From Bacillota bacterium (GTDB taxonomy: Bacteria; Bacillota; Clostridia; Christensenellales; Aristaeellaceae), in assembly GCA_023413135.1 (NCBI GenBank), contig JAEZQK010000114.1, positions 1-64,000 of the forward strand: a DNA stretch of 64,000 nt, given 5' to 3'. Below are positions 1 through 10,519 of the stretch, one piece after another. Every line of letters starts with the position of its first letter. Within the stretch, counting starts at the first letter, position 1. A model generated the notes under the pieces. That model saw only the letters and a list, made by a program, of their open reading frames with translations, made no database searches and had not been told where the DNA came from. Both the position numbers and the translations under genes were made by a program.

Positions 1-1074
1 GGGAATGGACAGCGATTCCAGCGTAGGTTTTAAAGCCCTGGAGTCGATGCAGTCGTATTCGATGGCGTAAGCCAGCCTGGTCAATATGGCATTTTCCAGT
101 CCGGGCACGCTGCGGTACATCAGCCACTGTACGTCCTCCGGCAGGCTGGAGGACATGCCCTGCACATACCATTCAAAGCTGTTTAAGCCTTCCGGCTCCA
201 AAAACACCTGGTGCCGGTCCTTGTCGGCAAAACGGTTGATCTTGTCCTCAATGCTGGGGCAGTACCGGGCACCCGTGCCCTTGATGTCGCCACGGTACAT
301 GGGGGCGCGGTGCAGGTTCTCCCTAATGATTTGGTGGGTGCGCTCGTTGGTCCAGGTAAGATAGCACTGCATCAGGTTTTGAAGGGGCTTGTCTGTAAGG
401 AAGGAAAAGGGGGTCACCGGCTCGTCACCGGGCTGTGGCTCCATTTTGGAAAAATCAATGGACCTCACATCCACCCTGGCCGGTGTGCCCGTCTTGAAGC
501 GGCGCAGGGAAAAGCCCAGGTCAGCAAGCGCGTCCGAAAGATGGTTGGCGGCCAGCAGTCCCTGGGGCCCGCCGTTCCAGTTTGTTTCACCGATGATGAT
601 CCGGCTCTTCAAATATACGCCGCTGGCAATGATGACGGCTTGGCAGTTTACATTTTCCCCGGTGGTGGTTTGGATGCCGGAAACCTGGCCGTTTAAAGTC
701 AGTATGCGGGATATTTCGCCCTGGCGCACGGTAAGATTCTCTTGCGAAAACAGCGCGGCCCGCATGCGGTTTTGATAGGCCTGCTTGTCCGCCTGGGCAC
801 GTAGGCTGTACACGGCAGGTCCTTTTCCCCTATTGAGCATGCGGCTTTGTAAAAACGTATCGTCAATGGCCCGGCCCATCTCGCCGCCCAGCGCATCCAG
901 CTCCCTGACCAAATGGCCCTTGGAGGTGCCGCCGATCACGGGGTTGCAGGCCATCAAGGCGATGGCATCGATGTTTAACGTATACAAAAGGGTGGGGATA
1001 CCCATGCGGGCGGCAGCCAGCGCGGCTTCGCAGCCCGCGTGCCCAGCCCCCGCAACCACCAGTTGATAGGCCAT
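1..1074 (-). CDS. mnmG: tRNA uridine-5-carboxymethylaminomethyl modification enzyme MnmG (3' part missing)
   Basis: FAD protein that, with MnmE, adds the carboxymethylaminomethyl group to wobble uridine 34 of certain tRNAs. The first 358 residues are present and the C-terminus runs off the left edge. Seen: the dinucleotide-binding GAGHAGCEAA near residue 8, CNPVIGGTSKG near 43, the GGPQGL block, RFKTGTPAR and YCPSIEDKI, all family signatures. The ATG at 1074 follows AAGGAGGG. The gene diverges from remB-gyrB-gyrA; mnmG and gyrase genes both tend to lie near oriC in Firmicutes. MnmE is not visible upstream, so the gene appears to have its own promoter. Confidence 0.97.
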   Translation of the reverse strand, partial: MAYQLVVAGAGHAGCEAALAAARMGIPTLLYTLNIDAIALMACNPVIGGTSKGHLVRELDALGGEMGRAIDDTFLQSRMLNRGKGPAVYSLRAQADKQAYQNRMRAALFSQENLTVRQGEISRILTLNGQVSGIQTTTGENVNCQAVIIASGVYLKSRIIIGETNWNGGPQGLLAANHLSDALADLGFSLRRFKTGTPARVDVRSIDFSKMEPQPGDEPVTPFSFLTDKPLQNLMQCYLTWTNERTHQIIRENLHRAPMYRGDIKGTGARYCPSIEDKINRFADKDRHQVFLEPEGLNSFEWYVQGMSSSLPEDVQWLMYRSVPGLENAILTRLAYAIEYDCIDSRALKPTLESLSIP

Positions 1075-1108
1075 CCCGCATCCCTCCTTTCAACCTAAAA
1101 ACGCACTT

Positions 1109-1117
1109 ATTATACCA
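1109..1117 (-). promoter_or_regulatory. Extended -10 promoter of mnmG
   Basis: TGGTATAAT on the minus strand, 35 bases before the mnmG start codon. It is an exact extended -10 (TGnTATAAT). No good -35 is seen at 17 bases. Confidence 0.55.
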
Positions 1118-1238
1118 CGCACGATCCTGCATGCATAGGACAAAATGCGCATCGTCCAGCTAACACAATTTGGAAATAAAAAACAAAATCAAATCTGCAT
1201 TTATATAAGAAGAAACCCTTTTCTTTTTGCTTCCAAAA

Positions 1239-1247
1239 TGGTATAAT
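1239..1247 (+). promoter_or_regulatory. Extended -10 promoter of remB-gyrB
   Basis: TGGTATAAT, 36 bases before the remB start and mirroring the mnmG promoter. It probably drives remB, gyrB and perhaps gyrA. The -35 region is only T-rich. Confidence 0.55.
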
Positions 1248-1283
1248 GAGTGGTCGGATTTTTTGACAGGCGGTGAAAATGCC

Positions 1284-1535
1284 ATGATGCTGCACCTGGG
1301 TTCCGGCCGCAGCGTTCCCTTTGCACAGGTGGTGGCCCTGATCGACCTCAGCCTTAACAAGACAAGGGATACGCAGGCGCTGCTGGGCATCATCAAGGCG
1401 GCGGGGCGGCTGCAATCCCTGGGGGAGCCCGCCAAATCGTTGGTGCTGATTCAGGAAAAAAGTGAGCAATGGTGCTACCTTTCTCCTCTTTCGGTGCGCA
1501 CCCTGGTCCGCCGTGTCCATGCAAATTTAGAGTAA
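1284..1535 (+). CDS. remB: RemB/YaaB-like DUF370 protein
   Basis: Small protein (83 aa) of the DUF370/RemA-RemB family, whose members are DNA-binding regulators of extracellular matrix genes in Bacillus. Seen: the opening MMLHLGSGRSVPFAQVVALIDL, a central region of KT-x-AL type, and the closing YLSPLSVRTLVRRV, matching the usual beginning and end of the family. The ATG at 1284 (or the adjacent one at 1287) is preceded by AGGCGGTG; longer readings add non-conserved residues. It sits 15 bases before gyrB, the same place as yaaB in Bacillus, except that recF is absent here. Its regulatory role in this organism is inferred. Confidence 0.85.
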   Translation: MMLHLGSGRSVPFAQVVALIDLSLNKTRDTQALLGIIKAAGRLQSLGEPAKSLVLIQEKSEQWCYLSPLSVRTLVRRVHANLE

Positions 1536-1550
1536 GCGCAGGTGGTTTTT

Positions 1551-3542
1551 ATGTCGGAGCATCCTATCGAGAAGAACCCCCTGGGCCCGCCCCCGGCAAG
1601 CGGCCAGGGCGCGGGTCACGTAAACCATTATGACGAAACTCAAATACAGGTGCTGGAGGGGCTGGAGGCCGTGCGCAAACGGCCCGGCATGTACATCGGT
1701 TCCACCGACGTACGGGGCCTGCACCATCTGGTGTATGAGATCGTGGACAATTCCATCGACGAGGCGCTGGCAGGCTTCTGTACGCAGATTCTTGTCACCA
1801 TCCACAAAGATTTCAGCGTCAGCGTCAAAGACAATGGCCGTGGTTTCCCCGTGGGTATCCATCCCAAAATCGGACGTCCGGCGGTGGAGGTCTGCTTAAC
1901 TATGCTTCATGCAGGCGGCAAGTTCGGCGGCGAGGGGTACAAGGTATCCGGCGGCCTGCACGGCGTGGGCGCCTCGGTTGTGAATGCGCTCAGCAGCAAG
2001 CTGATGGTGCTGGTTTATCAGGACGGCAAAATTTATCAGCAGGAGTATGCCCGTGGCAGGGTCCTTTATGACCTGAAAGTCGTCGGCACAACGGAGCAGA
2101 CCGGCACCACCATCCAGTTCTGGCCGGATGTGAAGAGCGAAGAAAGCCCCGACGGCGTGTTTGAGACGGGCGATTTCCAATTCGACGTGCTCACCACCCG
2201 CATGCGGGAAATGGCTTTCCTGAACAAAGGCGTGCGCATTATCCTGCGCGACGAGCGCCCCGAAGAGCCTGTGGAGAAGAATTATCATTACGAGGGCGGT
2301 ATCCGGGAGTTTGTAAAATACTTAAACCGTAACAAGGAAGTGCTTTTCCCCGAGCCCATCTATATCGAGGGTGTGAAAGGCACCGTTACGGCGGAAGTAG
2401 CGCTGCAGTACAACGACAGCTATACCGAAAACATCTATACCTTCGCCAACAACATCCACACCCCCGAGGGTGGCACCCATCTGATGGGCTTCAACTCCGC
2501 CTTAACCCGCGTTATCAACGATTATGGCCGCAAGTACAAGGTTTTAAAGGATGCCGACGCCAACTTGAAGGGTGAGGACGTCCGGGAAAGCCTTACCGCC
2601 ATCATCAGCGTCAAGCTCATAGAACCCCAGTTCGAAGGCCAGACCAAGAGCAAGCTGGGCTCTAGCGAGGTTCGCGGCATAGTGGATTCCCTGGTTTCCG
2701 AGCAGCTTTCCACCTACCTGGAGGAAAACCCTTCCGTCGCCCGCAGCATTATGGACAGGTGCCTGGGCGCCGCCCGGGCCAGGGAGGCCGCCCGCAAGGC
2801 CCGCGACCTAACCCGCCGCAAGACGGTGCTGGAATCTGCCAGCCTGCCAGGCAAGCTTGCAGACTGCTCCGAGCGTGACCCAAGCAAGTGCGAAATTTTC
2901 CTGGTCGAGGGCGACAGCGCCGGTGGCAGCGCCAAAACGGGCCGCGACAGGCACTTCCAGGCTATCCTGCCCCTTCGCGGCAAGATCCTTAACGTGGAAA
3001 AAACAAGGCTGGACAAGGCGCTTTCCAACGCGGAAATCAAAGCCATGATCACGGCCTTCGGCTGCGGCATCGGCGATGATTTCAACCCGGACAAGCTTCG
3101 CTATCACCGCATCGTCTGCATGACCGACGCCGATGTGGATGGCAGTCACATCCGCATCCTGATGCTCACCTTCTTCTACCGCTATATGCGCCCCCTCATT
3201 GAACAGGGCTATGTATACATTGCCATGCCGCCGCTGTACAAGGTGACAAAGCAAAAGCAGGAATACTACGTCTACGACGACGCGGAGCTGGAGCAGCTTT
3301 TGCAGCGCATCGGGCGCGACCCCAAGCCGGAGATACAGCGCTACAAGGGCCTTGGCGAAATGAGCAGCGAGCAATTGTGGACCACCACCATGAACCCGGA
3401 AACCCGCACCATGATGAAGGTGACTGCGGAAGACGCCATGGCGGCCGACGAAGTGTTCACACTGCTAATGGGCGACAAGGTGGAGCCGCGCCGCGAGTTC
3501 ATTGAGGAAAACGCCACGCTGGTCACGGACCTGGACGTATAA
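1551..3542 (+). CDS. gyrB: DNA gyrase subunit B
   Basis: ATPase subunit of DNA gyrase, which introduces negative supercoils with GyrA. The product is 663 aa. Seen in order: the ATP-lid start (RKRPGMYIGST near residue 45), the GHKL motifs EIVDNSIDEA, DNGRGFPV and GGLHGVGASVVNALS, the transducer QTGT, then the TOPRIM motifs EGDSAGGSAK and DADVDGSHIR, and the C-terminal QRYKGLGEM. ATG 1551 has AGGTGG six bases upstream; an in-frame GTG at 1542 overlaps that site and is less likely. It follows remB closely, so the two are probably co-transcribed. Confidence 0.98.
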   Translation: MSEHPIEKNPLGPPPASGQGAGHVNHYDETQIQVLEGLEAVRKRPGMYIGSTDVRGLHHLVYEIVDNSIDEALAGFCTQILVTIHKDFSVSVKDNGRGFPVGIHPKIGRPAVEVCLTMLHAGGKFGGEGYKVSGGLHGVGASVVNALSSKLMVLVYQDGKIYQQEYARGRVLYDLKVVGTTEQTGTTIQFWPDVKSEESPDGVFETGDFQFDVLTTRMREMAFLNKGVRIILRDERPEEPVEKNYHYEGGIREFVKYLNRNKEVLFPEPIYIEGVKGTVTAEVALQYNDSYTENIYTFANNIHTPEGGTHLMGFNSALTRVINDYGRKYKVLKDADANLKGEDVRESLTAIISVKLIEPQFEGQTKSKLGSSEVRGIVDSLVSEQLSTYLEENPSVARSIMDRCLGAARAREAARKARDLTRRKTVLESASLPGKLADCSERDPSKCEIFLVEGDSAGGSAKTGRDRHFQAILPLRGKILNVEKTRLDKALSNAEIKAMITAFGCGIGDDFNPDKLRYHRIVCMTDADVDGSHIRILMLTFFYRYMRPLIEQGYVYIAMPPLYKVTKQKQEYYVYDDAELEQLLQRIGRDPKPEIQRYKGLGEMSSEQLWTTTMNPETRTMMKVTAEDAMAADEVFTLLMGDKVEPRREFIEENATLVTDLDV

Positions 3543-3570
3543 ACAAAAAATGACTTCGTCATTTTTGTTT
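3542..3570 (+). other. AT-rich hairpin between gyrB and gyrA
   Basis: ACAAAAAATGAC and GTCATTTTTGT flank a three-base loop and pair over 11 to 12 bases with one bulge. It lies immediately after the gyrB stop. It could be a weak or attenuating terminator or an mRNA-processing signal. gyrA begins 37 bases later and is probably still co-transcribed. Confidence 0.5.
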
Positions 3571-3606
3571 GGTTCTGGCTTCATTAAGCGCTAATGAGGT
3601 GAAAGC

Positions 3607-6078
<2,472 letters not shown>

Positions 6079-6090
6079 GGATGATCTTAG

Positions 6091-6126
6091 CGGGGAGGGT
6101 GTCTTTTGAAAAAGCCACCCTCCCCG
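6091..6126 (+). terminator. Probable terminator after gyrA
   Basis: Perfect 11-bp GC-rich stem (CGGGGAGGGTG and CACCCTCCCCG) around a 14-base loop, starting 12 bases after the gyrA stop. No U-run follows, so termination efficiency is uncertain. Confidence 0.55.
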
Positions 6127-6214
6127 TACCCTACCCAGAAAACTTCATTGGGGAATCAATAATTGAGAATGTAAATAAATCGTATTTCCCTATCTACTTC
6201 GGAATATAACCACC

Positions 6215-6271
6215 TATGGCCCCCGAAGGTCCAGGGCGACCGGAAAGCCCTGGTCGCGCCCGCAGGTGCGA
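6215..6271 (+). repeat. Family B intergenic repeat, internally deleted copy
   Basis: This 57-base stretch joins the two ends of the longer repeat at 61044-61206: the TATGGC..CCGAAGGTCCAGGGC start and the AAAGCCCTGGTCGCG.CCGCAG..GCGAA end, with about 105 middle bases missing. It lies between gyrA and the acetyltransferase gene. Confidence 0.7.
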
Positions 6272-6310
6272 AATCTCTGCTTTTACATTTACAGAAGTGA
6301 GGACACGGAT

Positions 6311-6811
6311 ATGAATCTTCATTTACAGCGCCTAACCCCCAACGATGGCCCCGATATCTATGCCCTGACCCAGGCTATTCCCAGTGAAGAAAATGGCTTT
6401 TACAACTCCGCCAACGGACTGTCCATGGAAGCTTTTTCGGTATGGCTTGCACAGCAGCATGATATGTCACGGGGCATCGGCCTTCAAGAAGGCTGGGTAC
6501 CCCAGACCATATATTGGCTGTATGACGGCGATAAGCCCGTAGGCATGTGCAAGCTGCGGACACAATTAACCGAAGCGCTGCTAAACGGCGGTGGAAACAT
6601 CGGCTATGCCATCGCCCCCTTTGCCCGGGGCAAGGGCTACGGCAAGGAACAACTGCGCCTTTTATTACAGGTGGCAAAGAAGCATGGCCTGACGAAAGTG
6701 CTGATTACTGCCGACAATGACAACAAAGCCTCCATCGGCGTGGCCTTGGCCAACGGAGGCATCATTGAAAAGGTTTCAGAAGAAACGCACTATATCTGGA
6801 TCCAAATTTGA
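6311..6811 (+). CDS. GNAT family N-acetyltransferase
   Basis: Predicted acetyl-CoA-dependent N-acetyltransferase, 166 aa; the substrate is unknown. The acetyl-CoA loop is visible as GYAIAPFARGKGYGKEQL (R-x-x-G-x-G type), followed by ITADNDNKASIGVALANGG, the typical beta-alpha end of the fold. ATG 6311 has GTGAGGA seven bases upstream; an upstream ATG at 6266 adds a non-conserved segment. The gene stands alone with a hairpin terminator after it. The downstream MATE gene points the opposite way. Confidence 0.85.
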   Translation: MNLHLQRLTPNDGPDIYALTQAIPSEENGFYNSANGLSMEAFSVWLAQQHDMSRGIGLQEGWVPQTIYWLYDGDKPVGMCKLRTQLTEALLNGGGNIGYAIAPFARGKGYGKEQLRLLLQVAKKHGLTKVLITADNDNKASIGVALANGGIIEKVSEETHYIWIQI

Positions 6812-6818
6812 TATCTTG

Positions 6819-6853
6819 AAATGCCCGCCATTCCATATAGATGGCGGGCATTT
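6819..6853. terminator. Hairpin terminator between convergent genes
   Basis: Thirteen-base perfect stem (AAATGCCCGCCAT with ATGGCGGGCATTT) and a 9-base loop, located 8 bases after the acetyltransferase stop and before the end of the convergent MATE gene. It can act in both directions. Confidence 0.75.
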
Positions 6854-6903
6854 GCTAAACGAAAATTATGCTGCAATTCTTCCGGACACTGGCTGCCGCC
6901 AGA

Positions 6904-8280
6904 TTACTCCGCCGCCGAATCCCCCAGCGGCCTGATATACCGCCTGTCCGCCCAATAATACAGGATGATGCACAGCACAAAAGCTACGGCCTCCGCCAGG
7001 GGAACAGACCACCATACGCCACTTAGGCCATTCACCCTGGACAGATACCAGGCCGCGGGCAGCAGTACAACCACTTGCCGTACCAGGGAGACGAACAGGC
7101 TCAGCATGCCGTTGCCGATGGCCTGGAACACTGTCGAAAGGATGATCCCTCCCGCCGCCATCAAAAACGCCAGGGAAATGATGCGCAGTGCAGGGATGCC
7201 TACATTCAGCATCTCCGGCGTGGCGTCAAACAGGGAAAGCATAAATCCGGGGATCAGCAGGAAAAGCGCCGTACCCACCGCCATAATGCCGCCGGCATAA
7301 ACGAGCGCCACGCGAACGGCTTCATAAACGCGCTTTAAGTTCCTGGCCCCGAAATTGTAGCCTACGATCGCCACCAGACCGCCGGTCAGCCCGAACACCG
7401 GCATAAACACAAAGCTCTGCAGGCGGAAATATAGACCCATGACTGCCACCGCCACCGCGCTTAAGGCGCCCAGGATCAAGTTCAATGCCATAATCATGAA
7501 CGAGCCGACAGTCTGCATGATGATGCTGGGAAGGCCGACCTTATAGATTTCCAGAACAGTTTTCCCCTCGGGCCTGAACCCTCGCACATGCAGCCGAAGT
7601 TCCCTGTTTTTTGTCTGGTTGAAGATGAAAGACAGCACCATGGAAACAATCTGGCTGATGACTGTGGCAGTAGCCGCTCCGGCCACCCCCATGGCGGGAA
7701 CAAAACCCCATCCGAAAATGAATATGGGATCCAGGATCATGTTTAGTACGGCGCCGGTGATTTGCACAATCATGTTGTAAAATGTATTGCCTGTGCTCTG
7801 CATGATCCTGTCGATAGCAATGGAAACGAATATGCCCAAGGAAAATACCGTGCAGATGCGAAGGTAATCGGTTCCCATTTGAAGCGTTGTGGCATCCTGT
7901 GTGAATGCCCGCATAAAGGTGTTGGTAAAGAAAAGGCCGAACAACGCAAAGACGGCCCAGCCCACAATTGCCAGAAAAACGCCGTTGGATGCCGCGCTGT
8001 ATGCCTCTTCCCTGCGTTTTTCCCCCAAGCGGCGGGAAATCAGGCTGTTTATGCCAACGCCTGTGCCAATAGCAAAGGCAATCATCAGCATCTGGATGGG
8101 AAAAACCAGCTGCAGGGCGCTCAGCGCCTGCTCCTTTTCCGCCATACGGGAGACATATATGCTATCCACGACGTTGTAAAGCGCCTGGATAGTCATAGAA
8201 AGCATGACGGGGAAGGAGATTTTCAGGATCAGCCGGGGAATGGGCATCGTGCCCATCCGGGTGGACGAATGCTGCTGCAT
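6904..8280 (-). CDS. MATE family multidrug/toxin efflux protein
   Basis: Membrane antiporter of the MATE (MatE/NorM-DinF) family, 458 aa with about 12 hydrophobic helices in two related halves. Seen: PRLILKISFPVMLSMTIQALYNVVDSIYVSR at the N-terminus, the canonical first helix of this family in Firmicutes, and the pseudo-repeat YKVGLPSIIMQTVGSFMIM at the start of the second half. ATG 8280 is preceded by GGAGGAA; upstream in-frame ATGs lack a ribosome site. It probably exports cationic drugs or metabolites; the substrate cannot be inferred. An inverted repeat over its promoter suggests repressor control. Confidence 0.93.
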   Translation of the reverse strand: MQQHSSTRMGTMPIPRLILKISFPVMLSMTIQALYNVVDSIYVSRMAEKEQALSALQLVFPIQMLMIAFAIGTGVGINSLISRRLGEKRREEAYSAASNGVFLAIVGWAVFALFGLFFTNTFMRAFTQDATTLQMGTDYLRICTVFSLGIFVSIAIDRIMQSTGNTFYNMIVQITGAVLNMILDPIFIFGWGFVPAMGVAGAATATVISQIVSMVLSFIFNQTKNRELRLHVRGFRPEGKTVLEIYKVGLPSIIMQTVGSFMIMALNLILGALSAVAVAVMGLYFRLQSFVFMPVFGLTGGLVAIVGYNFGARNLKRVYEAVRVALVYAGGIMAVGTALFLLIPGFMLSLFDATPEMLNVGIPALRIISLAFLMAAGGIILSTVFQAIGNGMLSLFVSLVRQVVVLLPAAWYLSRVNGLSGVWWSVPLAEAVAFVLCIILYYWADRRYIRPLGDSAAE

Positions 8281-8314
8281 GGGATAGTTCCTCCATTTGA
8301 AGTATTGCCTGTCC

Positions 8315-8364
8315 ATCATAACATACTTAAAAATGGTGTGCAAAGTAAGAAATATAATGCACAC
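8315..8364 (-). promoter_or_regulatory. Promoter and possible operator of the MATE gene
   Basis: On the minus strand TTGCAC (8338-8343), 17 bases, then TATGAT (8315-8320). An inverted repeat GTGTGCA / TGCACAC (8336-8342 and 8358-8364, centres 22 bases apart) overlaps the -35 and could bind a dimeric repressor. The regulator is unknown. Confidence 0.45.
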
Positions 8365-8472
8365 ATTAGAAGAAGATTAGAAAAAAGAAATCCGCAGCGG
8401 AGATGCTGCCTGAGGACTGCAATAGCAGCCGGATGGTCAAGAAAGGACCGTGTAGGCCTTGTGCCGGCAAGG

Positions 8473-8598
8473 GCGGGCGATTGATAATCGCCCCTATGGC
8501 GGCAAAGAGTGTATTGGCCTTTCTTCCGGCCCCCATATGTCCCGGCAGAGAAGACAACAAACCCCAAGCAGATGTAGGGGCGCTTATTAAGCGCCCGC
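8473..8598 (-). repeat. Family A palindromic intergenic repeat, copy 1
   Basis: A 126-base unit whose left end GGGCGATTGATAATCGCCCC is itself a hairpin and whose right end GGGCGCTTATTAAGCGCCC is a similar hairpin in inverted orientation. The middle matches the reverse complement of the copy at 54630-54753 over most of its length (GGC.GCAAAGAGTGT.TTGGC.TTTCTTCCGG). It fills most of the gap between the MATE and gltX genes. Confidence 0.85.
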
Positions 8599-8636
8599 TT
8601 GAGCCTGGGGTTTAAATGCATAGGAGACACACATAT

Positions 8637-8670
8637 GCAAACGCGGCAGGTTATTGCCTGCCGCGTTTGC
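8637..8670 (-). terminator. gltX terminator hairpin
   Basis: Perfect 14-bp stem (GCAAACGCGGCAGG with its complement) and a 6-base loop directly after the gltX stop codon. It lacks a strong U-run. Confidence 0.7.
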
Positions 8671-8671
8671 G

Positions 8672-10132
8672 CTATACATCTGACGCTGCCTTTTCCAGCC
8701 TCTTGATCCCATCCTCCACCCGGCACAGGGTTTCTTTCTTGCCCAGCAGATAGGCGATCTCAATGGCTCCACCGGGGGTGTTCATTTGGCCGCTGATGGC
8801 GATGCGCAGCGGCCACAATACAGCGCCGTTCTTCTTGCCGCTTTGTGCAATGGCGGCCATCACGGCCTCGTGGATGGAGGTTTCCGTCCAGCCGCTGACC
8901 GCTTCCAGCACAGGCCTCATCATCTGCAGCGCATCCAATGATACGGGGACGTCCGTTTTCATTTTCTTGTGCGTATAGATTTCCAGGTCGTACTCCGGCA
9001 GTTCCGCCAAGAAACGTACCATGTCAGGTACACGGTTAAATACTTCGGTTCGCCCCTGCATAAGCTCCGCCAGGCGGCGGTAATCCATGCCCTTGCCTGA
9101 AAGTACCTGGTCAAACCATGGGGTGACCAGCTTTACATACTCCTCAAAGTCCATCTTGCGGATGTACTCGCTGTTGAACCAGGTGAGCTTCTCCATGTTG
9201 AAGATGGCGGGCGCCTTGTTCAGCCCCTTTAAGTCGAAGACCTCCACCAGTTCCTCCAGGGTGAAAAACTCCCTGTCATCCCCCGGGCTCCAGCCCAGCA
9301 AAGCAATGAAGTTGATGATGGCTTCCTTCACATAGCCCATGGTCAGCAGATCCTCAAAGGATGGATCGCCATGGCGTTTGGAAAGCTTGCGTGTGGCATC
9401 CTTCATCACCACGGGCAGGTGCACATAGGTGGGCTTCTCCCAGCCGAAAGCCTCGTACAAAAGGTTGTATTTGGGCGTGGAAGACAAATACTCCGTACCC
9501 CGCATCACATGGGTGATACCCATCAGGTGATCATCGATCACGTTGGCAAAGTTGTAGGTGGGCAGCCCATCCGCCTTGATGAGCACGTTGTCGTCCAACG
9601 TTTCACAGGCGGCCTCCACATGGCCAAACAGCGCATCCTCAAAGGAAGCGGTGCCCGTTTCCGGGATATTCTGCCGGATGACATAGGGCTCCCCCGCCGC
9701 CATGCGGGCCTTTGCTTCCTCCCGGCTTAGGTGAAGACATTTCTTGTCATACTTGAAGGTCTCGCCCCGTGCCTGTGCCGCCGCCCGGCGCTCATCAATC
9801 TCTTCCTTGGTGCAAAAGCAAGGGTACGCCGCGCCCTTCTCCATCAGCTCCATGGCATAGGGCAGGTACATATGCTTGCGCTGGGTCTGGATGTATGGGC
9901 CGTACTCTCCGCCCACATCCGGTCCTTCATCATAATAGAGCCCGGCCGCCCGCATGGACTTGTAGATCAGTTCCACCGCGCCGGGAACCTCCCGCTCCTG
10001 ATCGGTATCCTCAATACGCAGGATGAATGTGCCCTTGTTCTTCTTCGCATACAAGTACGTATAAAGCGCCGTCCTTAAGCCCCCCAGGTGCAAATACCCC
10101 GTGGGGCTGGGCGCAAACCGCGTACGAACCAT
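8672..10132 (-). CDS. gltX: Glutamate--tRNA ligase
   Basis: Class I aminoacyl-tRNA synthetase that charges tRNA-Glu, 486 aa. Seen: the HIGH-region APSPTGYLHLGGLRTALY at the N-terminus, the KMSKS-region DATRKLSKRHGDPSF near residue 250, and the anticodon-binding C-terminal domain. ATG 10132 follows AAAGGAG; the reading upstream of it enters repeat sequence. The next gene upstream on the same strand is glnS, so Gln-tRNA can be made directly, and GltX may be discriminating. That property cannot be confirmed from motifs. Confidence 0.97.
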   Translation of the reverse strand: MVRTRFAPSPTGYLHLGGLRTALYTYLYAKKNKGTFILRIEDTDQEREVPGAVELIYKSMRAAGLYYDEGPDVGGEYGPYIQTQRKHMYLPYAMELMEKGAAYPCFCTKEEIDERRAAAQARGETFKYDKKCLHLSREEAKARMAAGEPYVIRQNIPETGTASFEDALFGHVEAACETLDDNVLIKADGLPTYNFANVIDDHLMGITHVMRGTEYLSSTPKYNLLYEAFGWEKPTYVHLPVVMKDATRKLSKRHGDPSFEDLLTMGYVKEAIINFIALLGWSPGDDREFFTLEELVEVFDLKGLNKAPAIFNMEKLTWFNSEYIRKMDFEEYVKLVTPWFDQVLSGKGMDYRRLAELMQGRTEVFNRVPDMVRFLAELPEYDLEIYTHKKMKTDVPVSLDALQMMRPVLEAVSGWTETSIHEAVMAAIAQSGKKNGAVLWPLRIAISGQMNTPGGAIEIAYLLGKKETLCRVEDGIKRLEKAASDV

Positions 10133-10145
10133 GGAACTCCTTTCC

Positions 10146-10204
10146 GCAGGGGCTCCGCCCCTGCACCCCGCCAAAGGATTTCATCCTTTGGAATCCTCTT
10201 TTTT
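10146..10204. repeat. Two small palindromes upstream of gltX
   Basis: GCAGGGGCTCCGCCCCTGC (10146-10164) and a perfect hairpin with CCAAAGGAT arms (10171-10191), followed by a T-rich tract. These REP-like hairpins recur in similar form at 10468-10517 on the other side of the family B copy. Confidence 0.6.
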
Positions 10205-10253
10205 ATGGTCTGGCTTTTATTTCTTTTCAACATAAGGAATATTGAAAGCAACT

Positions 10254-10418
10254 GAAGGGTTCGTGTCTACGGGCACGACCAAAGGGCTTTCCTATCCATC
10301 TGGCTCAATCGTCGCGATGATTCGCTCCGCTCACACCGCTCGTTTCGCCAGTCTCCTCCGCCTTGCTTCATCCGCCACAGGCGGCGCTTCGGCTACGGAG
10401 CCCTTTGGAAACCTTCGG
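10254..10418 (-). repeat. Family B intergenic repeat, copy 2 (inverted)
   Basis: The reverse complement reads CCGAAGGTTTCCAAAGGGCTCCG, then CTGGCGAAACGAGC, GCGACGATTGAGCCAGATGG and AGGAAAGCCCT.TGGTCG, ending in GACACGAACCCTT. It matches the copy at 61044-61206 block by block. It lies between glnS and gltX. Short reading frames through it are probably not genes. Confidence 0.8.
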
Positions 10419-10467
10419 ATGCAAACAATTTATATCCCCTACCTTAGTCTACTCATAATAGGGGATT

Positions 10468-10517
10468 CCAAAGGGATGTATCCCTTTGGCAGTGGTCCAG
10501 GGGACAGCGTCCCCTGG
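10468..10517. repeat. Two REP-like palindromes at the end of glnS
   Basis: A hairpin with CCAAAGGGA arms (10468-10489) and one with CCAGGGGAC arms (10497-10517), the second ending three bases before the glnS stop codon. They may terminate glnS transcription or protect the mRNA end. Confidence 0.6.
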
Positions 10518-10519
10518 CG

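Noticed and set aside
1075..1283. Replication origin between mnmG and remB
   Set aside because: mnmG and gyrBA suggest proximity to oriC, but I see no cluster of TTATCCACA-like DnaA boxes and no AT-rich unwinding element here.
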